Source of the DNA: JBKBYG01 sp046313435
GTDB lineage: Bacteria; Pseudomonadota; Alphaproteobacteria; Rickettsiales; Arcanibacteraceae
Length of the DNA: 6,814 nucleotides
Assembly: GCA_046313435.1 (NCBI GenBank)
Contig: JBKBYG010000050.1
Location: 1-6,814, forward strand
Reading direction: 5' to 3'
In this document: piece by piece, positions 1-5,457 of the stretch
Layout: each line of letters opens with the position of its first letter
Numbering within the stretch: position 1 is the stretch's first letter
Program-made: the position numbers and the translations under genes
Notes under the pieces: model-generated
Databases searched by the model: none
The model's input: the letters and a program-made list of their open reading frames with translations, nothing else
Told to the model about the DNA's origin: nothing

Positions 1-212
1 ATTAATTGTTGTAATATTTGGGGTAAAAGCTTATCAGCATTAGCTTGATTTTTTTCCATACCAAAAGTAACCATAGTTAAGTTTATTCTATTGTACACAT
101 CAATAGTAGAAATCATCTCTTCTCCAACAATAGCTGCAATACTAGTAGGATTAGCCGAGTAACAAATAGTTGGTAAAATAAGTAAAAATAATTGTAAAAG
201 TATTTTCTTCAT
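1..212 (-). CDS. surA: SurA-type periplasmic chaperone / peptidyl-prolyl isomerase, N-terminal part only
   Basis: The gene runs off the left edge, so only about 70 N-terminal residues are visible. They begin MKKILLQLFLLILP, a typical signal peptide (two lysines, then a hydrophobic core), with probable cleavage near residues 19-20 (CYSA). The mature start, roughly SIAAIVGEEMISTIDVYNRI, matches the opening of the SurA N-terminal domain ('AvVn.evI...dv..ri'). No parvulin domain can be seen because of truncation. In the family, SurA escorts unfolded beta-barrel proteins, including LptD, across the periplasm to the BAM complex. Position directly after lptD is the usual alphaproteobacterial order and supports the call. 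An in-frame ATG nine bases upstream (start at 221, adding MFI) would leave two bases after the lptD stop. Neither start has a clear Shine-Dalgarno; I prefer 212 because MKK begins a cleaner signal peptide. Another SurA_N-type foldase is possible. Confidence 0.75.
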   Translation of the reverse strand, partial: MKKILLQLFLLILPTICYSANPTSIAAIVGEEMISTIDVYNRINLTMVTFGMEKNQANADKLLPQILQQL

Positions 213-223
213 AATGAACATAA

Positions 224-2446
224 TTATTGAGTTATATTTTTAAGTGATAATGTCATAAAATAAGAGATTGAATTTTTTTTCTGCTCTTTAGTATGGGTAA
301 AATCTTTTTCTATAATTGTAGAAATTCCAAAACAATCTCCAGTATAATTTATATTTCCGCCACTAGAAATAATTTTTTTGTTATTCTTAGATAAATTTTT
401 TCTAACATACGTCCCGATATTCCATCTATTTGTTAAATTGGCTGCAGCTTGAAGAAATATTTGTTTTCTGCTAGCGTTAATTTCTTCTTGAAAATAATTT
501 TCACTTAAAGTGACATAATCAATTAGAAAGGAAACTGGCGAATAATTTACATTTACACCAATTTGATTTCTTTGAAAATTAAAATCTTTTTTATCAATTC
601 TATAACGATAGAATAAATTAAAATGTTCATTCGGTACATAATTAATTTTTCCTACATAATCGGAAAATTTATCTTGCAAACCACTTGTCGAAATATATTT
701 TATTCCATAACTATCTTCAATTCTTTTTGTTCTATAGCTTTGTCCAACTAACATATCTAATTTACCATATTGGTTGTTCAAGACACTATTAACACCATAG
801 TTAATTCTTGTTCCTTCTTCTACTAAATCTAAACCAGGAAATTTACTAGGTTTAAATAAATTATCTTCATATAATTCAACATACAAACTATCTTCGTTAG
901 GGATAATTTTTTCTGTAATTTTTTTGTTTATGCCTGTAGGAGTTATAATTAAGTTAGCCATAGGCTTTAGATATATTTCATTATTATATACAGAATTAAA
1001 TAAAGGATAATTCCAATCAATCTGTAAAACTGGAATAGGGCGTATAAGAGAAGTGTATTTTAAATTTGAAGAATTTATTTTATCAAGAGCTTTGTATATA
1101 TCAAATCTTATAGAGCTAGTTATTCCAAATACATGTCCAGATTGAGTAATTAAAGAGTTTTTATAACCAAAATTATTTATAAGCCTATTAGTATTATATT
1201 CTGTTTTCCTAGTTAATAACATTAGATTACTATCTATAAAGAAATAAGAATTATTTTTTTTCTCACTTTCAAAATGTGAATGCATATAAGGAAATAATAA
1301 TGGAGTATTGTTTCTATTATAAAAATCATTTAAGCTTTGAAAAGTAATAAATTTAGTATTTATATAATTTCGATTAGCATAATATTCTAAATATGCTTGA
1401 GAAACTAAATGATCTTCGTTGCTAAATTTATAAGTTTTAAGGTATGTTCTACTTGAAGCTCTTTTAAAATTATAACCAAAATTCCAATCCTCATTTAATT
1501 TAAAAATGCCTTTTCCTTCAAAATGTCCTCTATATTTATTGTCTTTGTTATCTGAGCTTACTGCAGAAAATCCATAATTGTGACTACCAAAATTTGCTAA
1601 ATGACTGTATTTTCCAGTTAAAATAATTTTTTTAGTAGTAAATATTGGAGAAAGAATAGCTTCTTTATTGGAGGCAATTCTTAAATATAAAGGAATTTCA
1701 ACGGTATTACCTAATTTAGAAATATGACCTAATTTAGGAGTTAAAATTCCACTTTTTGCCTCAGAGTCGCTGGTCGCATGAGAAAAATATGGTGTATATA
1801 ATATTGGTACTCCATACACTTCAAAATATGCATTTTTGTATAATATTTTTTGCTCAGATTTATCAAAGGTAACTTTATCAGCCTTAATTTGCCATACGGG
1901 TTGTTTGTTAGAACATACAGGACAAGAGGAATAAACTGCCTTAATTAATTGATATTGATTATTATTTAGTTTACCTAAATTAGCAGCAAGTAATGAATTA
2001 TCTTTGAATCTTAATTTGAAATCTTCTATGTGCCCTTCTTTCATATTAGAATTTAATATTATTTTATCCGCATATGCAAAATTACCATCATCTTGTAGTA
2101 AGCGAATATTTCCATTAGCTCTTACCTGCTTTATTTTGTCGTAATAGGTTATTTCATCAGCCCAAACTATATTATCATTTTGCATAAATTTTACGCGTCC
2201 ATTAGCTTTGATAGTTGCGTTTTGCTCATTAAATAAAATATCGTCAGCAGAAAATAATATAGGATTACTGAATTTGTCCTGGTGGCCTTTACTACTCGAA
2301 TCAGTTAAATTTATTGTTGAATTATAAGGTTGCTCGAGATTAGAGAGGAAATTATTATCATTACCTAAAGTAGATTTTGCAAAATTTATAAATATAAAAA
2401 AATACACTAAAAATGATAATGAATATAATGTTTTTAACTTAAGCAT
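224..2446 (-). CDS. lptD: LPS-assembly outer membrane protein LptD (OstA/Imp)
   Basis: This 740-residue protein fits the LptD family (E. coli about 784). It forms the outer-membrane barrel, plugged by LptE, that inserts lipopolysaccharide into the outer leaflet. Residues 1 to about 28 are a hydrophobic signal peptide. Residues about 63-190 are the LptA-like periplasmic domain, with the repeating pattern 'ADDILFNEQNATIKANGRV', then 'ADEITYYDKIKQVRANGNI'. A Cys175-x-x-Cys178 pair followed by 'PVWQIKADKV' is characteristic of alphaproteobacterial LptD. 'VPILYTPYFSHATSD' (about 213-227) and 'KSGILTPKLG' (231-240) mark the entry to the barrel, which fills the rest. The C-terminal 'GDCFGISTIIEKDF' (703-716) is the conserved last-strand region. 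Only three cysteines are present. The gene starts three bases after the lptG stop with a weak GGAT ribosome site inside the end of lptG, implying coupling. surA follows at once. Confidence 0.95.
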   Translation of the reverse strand: MLKLKTLYSLSFLVYFFIFINFAKSTLGNDNNFLSNLEQPYNSTINLTDSSSKGHQDKFSNPILFSADDILFNEQNATIKANGRVKFMQNDNIVWADEITYYDKIKQVRANGNIRLLQDDGNFAYADKIILNSNMKEGHIEDFKLRFKDNSLLAANLGKLNNNQYQLIKAVYSSCPVCSNKQPVWQIKADKVTFDKSEQKILYKNAYFEVYGVPILYTPYFSHATSDSEAKSGILTPKLGHISKLGNTVEIPLYLRIASNKEAILSPIFTTKKIILTGKYSHLANFGSHNYGFSAVSSDNKDNKYRGHFEGKGIFKLNEDWNFGYNFKRASSRTYLKTYKFSNEDHLVSQAYLEYYANRNYINTKFITFQSLNDFYNRNNTPLLFPYMHSHFESEKKNNSYFFIDSNLMLLTRKTEYNTNRLINNFGYKNSLITQSGHVFGITSSIRFDIYKALDKINSSNLKYTSLIRPIPVLQIDWNYPLFNSVYNNEIYLKPMANLIITPTGINKKITEKIIPNEDSLYVELYEDNLFKPSKFPGLDLVEEGTRINYGVNSVLNNQYGKLDMLVGQSYRTKRIEDSYGIKYISTSGLQDKFSDYVGKINYVPNEHFNLFYRYRIDKKDFNFQRNQIGVNVNYSPVSFLIDYVTLSENYFQEEINASRKQIFLQAAANLTNRWNIGTYVRKNLSKNNKKIISSGGNINYTGDCFGISTIIEKDFTHTKEQKKNSISYFMTLSLKNITQ

Positions 2447-2449
2447 ATA

Positions 2450-3544
2450 TTATCCATTTTCCAAATGAATTAAGGCAGCAACAGAAATTAATAATAAAAT
2501 GAATACTGGCACAAATACTGAAATACTAGGGTAAAGTTTTCCTGATAAACCAAATGCAGCAATAATATCAAACATAAAATATATTATAAATCCAGATGAA
2601 ATTCCAATAACTATAGAAAAATTTTTTCTTTGAAAAAAATAAGATCTTAAGGAAAATACTGCTGCTAGAATTACCATACTAGCTAAATAAATTGGTAATA
2701 TAACAAGTTTATATAAATGTATATGATACTTAACTCCTGAAAACCCGGTCATTTTCAATGTCCTAATAAACGCAAATAAATTCCAAAATGAAATTTTTTT
2801 AGGAGAAGCAAAATTATCTTGTAATTTAGAAATTTTAATAGAGGTAGGAATATTCATTATATTAGCTGTTTTATAAGTAATTTCTCTATCGTTTAAAATA
2901 TTTATATTATATAAAGTCCATGTATTATTTTCTAATTTAGCTTCTGTTGCATCTAGTCTTTGAAGAAATTTACCATTTTTATCGAACAAATAAAATATAG
3001 CAGTTTTTAATAAGGATTGATTTTGGTTAAATGATTTAGAATGTATAATAATATTATTATCTAAAGTTTTATCTGTAAGCCAGATTCCGTTATCATCAAT
3101 TACTATACTATTATAAGACTTGTTACTATATTTATTAGTCAATCTATCAAACTTTTCAAGTAAGGTTGTGCTAAAAGGATTAAATATAGTAACTATAAAT
3201 ATTCCAAATAAAATCGCAATTAATATTAAGGGTAATAAAAATTGCCAAACTGAAATACCTGCAGCTTTTGCAACTACTAATTCGTTAGATTTTGTTAGAC
3301 GTACTAAAGTAAATATAGAAGCTAAGAGAAAAATAAATGGGATAATTTCTTCGATTAAAAAGGGTAACTTAAATAATATAAGCTTCAAATACGAGGCTAA
3401 CTCAAGAGATTTGCTTTGATATATTCTAGAAATTTCAAGCGATGTTGAAATTAATAAAACAGTAGTCATTATAGCTAAAATCAATATCAAGCCCGTTACA
3501 AATTGTCTAGCCATATAGAGGGAAAAAGTTGGCAAAATTTTCAT
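2450..3544 (-). CDS. lptG: LPS export ABC transporter permease LptG (YjgP/YjgQ family)
   Basis: LptG pairs with LptF and the ATPase LptB in the inner membrane to extract LPS and push it onto the LptC-LptA bridge towards LptD. The 364 residues match the usual family length (about 360). The topology is visible: three N-terminal membrane segments (about 12-33, 57-83, 99-122), a periplasmic beta-jellyroll (about 125-265) and three C-terminal segments (about 275-298, 308-331, 338-360). 'LTKSNELVVAKAAGIS' (83-98) is the conserved coupling-helix region that contacts LptB. 'FWNLFAFIRTLKMTGFSGVKYHIHLYKL' lies in the typical pre-TM4 region (253-280). LptG rather than LptF is inferred from residue pattern and from lying just before lptD; the two paralogues can be confused. 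The start is supported by AGGA at 3556-3559, 11 bases upstream. No lptF precedes it; a 214-base gap lies upstream instead. Confidence 0.9.
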   Translation of the reverse strand: MKILPTFSLYMARQFVTGLILILAIMTTVLLISTSLEISRIYQSKSLELASYLKLILFKLPFLIEEIIPFIFLLASIFTLVRLTKSNELVVAKAAGISVWQFLLPLILIAILFGIFIVTIFNPFSTTLLEKFDRLTNKYSNKSYNSIVIDDNGIWLTDKTLDNNIIIHSKSFNQNQSLLKTAIFYLFDKNGKFLQRLDATEAKLENNTWTLYNINILNDREITYKTANIMNIPTSIKISKLQDNFASPKKISFWNLFAFIRTLKMTGFSGVKYHIHLYKLVILPIYLASMVILAAVFSLRSYFFQRKNFSIVIGISSGFIIYFMFDIIAAFGLSGKLYPSISVFVPVFILLLISVAALIHLENG

Positions 3545-3555
3545 TATTAATAAAT

Positions 3556-3559
3556 TCCT
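3556..3559 (-). promoter_or_regulatory. candidate ribosome binding site of lptG
   Basis: On the minus strand AGGA (within ATAGGAATT) lies 11 bases before the lptG ATG. The spacing is slightly long but usable, and it supports the ATG at 3544 over the internal Met11. Confidence 0.4.
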
Positions 3560-3575
3560 ATCAATTGCATATAAT

Positions 3576-3603
3576 GTTATAAATTATTAGACTTCTTCAG
3601 AAA
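3576..3603 (-). promoter_or_regulatory. weak candidate promoter upstream of lptG
   Basis: On the minus strand TATAAC (3576-3581) resembles a -10 box (five of six to TATAAT). A poor -35-like TTTCTG (3598-3603) precedes it with a 16-base spacer. It would leave a leader of roughly 25 bases before lptG. In DNA this AT-rich, -10 matches arise often by chance, so this is only a suggestion. It matters because the 214-base gap is the one place in the window where a fresh transcript could begin. Confidence 0.2.
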
Positions 3604-3704
3604 CTCTAGTTTTAAAGGTGATTTATAGTACTCGAATCTTCATCTACTTTATATAATTCTCCTTCCTCTCTTCTTACAAAAGCGAATTCTGTAAGAAAGC
3701 TAAT
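3577..3704 (-). repeat. decayed Rickettsia palindromic element-like segment (RPE1-like), intergenic
   Basis: The gap between the dipeptidase gene and lptG holds no intact gene but reads as coding in pieces on the minus strand. Bases 3612-3704 give a 30-codon open stretch bounded by stops, containing FVRREEGELYKVDEDSST. A second frame, 3577-3636, gives FEYYKSPLKLEFLKKSNNL before a stop. Joined by one frameshift near 3625-3635, the two resemble, from memory, the peptide of Rickettsia palindromic element family 1 ('..REEF...Y.KVREDSSTG.TYKLPLE..FE..'). Such elements are repeated, about 100-150 bp, partly self-complementary, and occur both between and inside genes. An 8-bp inverted repeat (3671-3697) falls inside, and imperfect inverted ends can be seen (CTAGT at 3606-3610 against ACTAG at 3719-3723). 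The family label rests on recall, not a search. It could instead be the remnant of a degraded gene. Confidence 0.5.
3671..3697. repeat. 8-bp perfect inverted repeat with an 11-base loop
   Basis: TTCTTACA (3671-3678) is exactly complementary to TGTAAGAA (3690-3697), separated by AAAGCGAATTC. Two more A-T pairs can form inside the loop after one mismatch. No T-run follows on either strand, so it does not look like an intrinsic terminator. It is better read as part of the palindromic element-like segment around it. Confidence 0.55.
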
Positions 3705-3758
3705 TTATAAACAATTTGACTAGAAGTATTACTATAAGTTAGACGGAAACATACTATA

Positions 3759-4451
3759 TTATATAGAAAAATCAAAATATTTATCTTTGAATGGTTCATT
3801 TTCTAATGTAAAATGCCACCACTCTTTAGGAAAATTTATAAAACCATTTGCTTCCATAATTTGTTTAAGCAACATTCGATTCTCATGAGCAACTGAATCA
3901 ATTTCATTGTTCATTGTAAAACTAGCTTCATCAAATAAATCTACTGAACTTCCCATATCCAAGCTGTTATCATCTAAAAAGAATATAAATTTACCATTTA
4001 TAAGTTTCCTGTTTGTAATTATTGGAGAAAATACTTTCTTATTTAAATCTATTAAAGTTAGATCAACAGTGCTGCCTCTACTATGAGTAGATCTGGTAGC
4101 TATATAACCTAATTTGAAAGCATCTTTTTTATCTATATAAGGATAGAAAAGATGTTTGTTTGCCAGCGTAGCATCCTTGCTCCAATTTATAAAATCATTT
4201 ACTGCATGCTGTGGTCGGTACCCATCATATATAAGTAAAGAATAGTTTTTCTCATTTAATTGTTTTTGAATTTCTTTTAAAATTTTCGCTGCTTCTTTAG
4301 TAACAAGTATTTTATTAACATTCTCATAACCTGCAACAACCCGGCCTAAGAAATTTACTTTACTATTATACATTATCCTAAGTTGAATTGTCGGATCTAT
4401 ATCTTGGATGCTTACAAAATATTCTCTTTTGAATTCTAGTTCATCTTCCAT
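3759..4451 (-). CDS. ddpX: D-alanyl-D-alanine dipeptidase, VanX/DdpX family (peptidase M15D)
   Basis: This 230-residue zinc metallopeptidase is predicted to cleave free D-Ala-D-Ala. The catalytic set of VanX is intact. 'YDGYRP' (75-80) carries the conserved arginine at 79. 'STHSRGSTVDLTL' (121-133) supplies zinc ligands His123 and Asp130. 'KEWWHF' (209-214) gives the catalytic base Glu210 and the third ligand His213. 'DMGSSVDLFDEAS' (165-177) is also typical. There is no signal peptide or membrane segment, so it is probably cytoplasmic. VanX itself is about 202 residues; the extra length is spread through the chain. No vanA/vanH ligase or regulator genes are nearby, so a role in peptidoglycan precursor turnover or dipeptide salvage is more likely than glycopeptide resistance. 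The ATG comes one base after the holA stop with no recognisable Shine-Dalgarno, so translation probably depends on holA. The symbol is a family label; substrate is inferred. Confidence 0.88.
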   Translation of the reverse strand: MEDELEFKREYFVSIQDIDPTIQLRIMYNSKVNFLGRVVAGYENVNKILVTKEAAKILKEIQKQLNEKNYSLLIYDGYRPQHAVNDFINWSKDATLANKHLFYPYIDKKDAFKLGYIATRSTHSRGSTVDLTLIDLNKKVFSPIITNRKLINGKFIFFLDDNSLDMGSSVDLFDEASFTMNNEIDSVAHENRMLLKQIMEANGFINFPKEWWHFTLENEPFKDKYFDFSI

Positions 4452-4452
4452 T

Positions 4453-5457
4453 TCATTTTACTAAATTAATTAATAATCTTTCGCATATCAATTTAACAGG
4501 GGTTCCAGTTTTTTTACAAGCTATTTCTAATTGCGTAAGATTTTCTAATAAATTTATCAATTCTTTTACAGACCATATATTAAGTGCTTTAGTAAAAATA
4601 GGAACTTGTTTAAAGAATAAAGCAGGGCTTAATGTTGATATAGCATCTTTTATTGTTTTGCCTTTTTCCATTTCTAGTTTTGCTTGGTATAATCTTATAA
4701 TATATCTAACAATATTTCTAATTATACTTATGGGACTAATATTTTCTTCGAGTAGATATGTAAAAATATTTATTGATTTTACATCTCTGCATATTAAATA
4801 TTGGCAGAATTCTTCCATTGAAGCATTAATAAGATTTATATTACAATTTTCAATATCTGATAATTGAATATTTTTTCTGTCTCCAACGTAAGTCATGAGT
4901 TTATCCAATTCGTTTTTGATAATGAACCTATCCCCTGATATTAATTCTTCAAGCTGTTCTATAACTCCATTTTCGTAGGTAAAATTATGTTTCTTTAAAT
5001 AATTAGATATAAAGCTTCTTAATGCTTGATTTTCTTCAGTGTAACACGCAATAGATGCTGAATTTATGTTTGTTTCAAAGAATTTCCTAACGCTTGAACT
5101 TGGTGGAAGTTCGCCAGCTATCATTATTACAATATTTTGTGTTTTAATATTTGATAAAATTTCACATAATTCTGGATTTATGTTAGAAGATACTGAAATA
5201 ATTTTTATTATTTTTCTTTGGCCTGTTAAACTAATTGAATAAATAAGCTCTTTTAGATAGTAGGGATGATCTTTTACTTTATCATAATTAAGTTCAAAGA
5301 TATTGAAAGGATCATCTAACTTGCCTCCAAGCTTCCTGGTCAGGCTTTGAACTCTTTCGCTCGCTAAGCCATTATCAGGCCCATATATTAATATAGATTT
5401 TATATTATTTGGCGGTGCAGATAAAAATCTATCAACATTATTAGGTAATATCTTCAC
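4453..5457 (-). CDS. holA: DNA polymerase III delta subunit (HolA), clamp-loader component
   Basis: HolA opens the beta sliding clamp within the clamp loader of the replicative polymerase. Starting at GTG 5457 the protein is 334 residues, near the family norm (about 340). In that numbering 'ILIYGPDNGLASERV' (about 22-36) is the typical start of the first domain, a degenerate nucleotide-fold loop without the Walker lysine, as expected for delta. 'SGDRFIIKNELDKLMTYVG' (about 174-192) is the conserved middle-domain helix pair. 'FFKQVPIFTKALNIWS' and 'LEIACKKTGTPVKLICERLL' (about 281-329) form the C-terminal collar domain. An in-frame TTG at 5469 would add four residues, but GTG has GGGAG five bases upstream, shares GTGA with the ubiD stop, and gives the family-like opening MKILPNNVDRFL. 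The dipeptidase gene begins one base after its TGA stop. Confidence 0.92.
   Translation of the reverse strand: MKILPNNVDRFLSAPPNNIKSILIYGPDNGLASERVQSLTRKLGGKLDDPFNIFELNYDKVKDHPYYLKELIYSISLTGQRKIIKIISVSSNINPELCEILSNIKTQNIVIMIAGELPPSSSVRKFFETNINSASIACYTEENQALRSFISNYLKKHNFTYENGVIEQLEELISGDRFIIKNELDKLMTYVGDRKNIQLSDIENCNINLINASMEEFCQYLICRDVKSINIFTYLLEENISPISIIRNIVRYIIRLYQAKLEMEKGKTIKDAISTLSPALFFKQVPIFTKALNIWSVKELINLLENLTQLEIACKKTGTPVKLICERLLINLVK

Noticed and set aside
273..280. Eight-base T run (A8 on the coding strand) in lptD, and another at 1254-1261, as possible phase-variation tracts
   Set aside because: Both encode ordinary Lys-Asn codons, the frame is intact, and runs of this length are expected by chance in DNA this AT-rich.
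3120..3419. 99-codon open frame on the plus strand inside lptG
   Set aside because: It lies opposite a clearly conserved membrane permease, has no family resemblance, and is a shadow of the lptG coding frame.
3545..3758. A small intact gene in the gap before lptG
   Set aside because: The longest minus-strand stretch is 30 codons, without an ATG or ribosome site, and the coding-like pieces are in different frames.
3754..3766. Palindrome CTATATTATATAG over the dipeptidase stop codon, as terminator or operator
   Set aside because: It is pure A/T apart from its end bases, has arms of only six bases and no T-run after it; too common by chance here.
3759..4451. Vancomycin-resistance function for the dipeptidase
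   Set aside because: No vanH, vanA-type ligase, vanY or two-component regulator is adjacent, and Gram-negative cells exclude vancomycin; a housekeeping role is simpler.
4658..4867. 69-codon plus-strand open frame inside holA
   Set aside because: It is antisense to conserved HolA sequence; its hydrophobic composition follows from the AT-rich complement.
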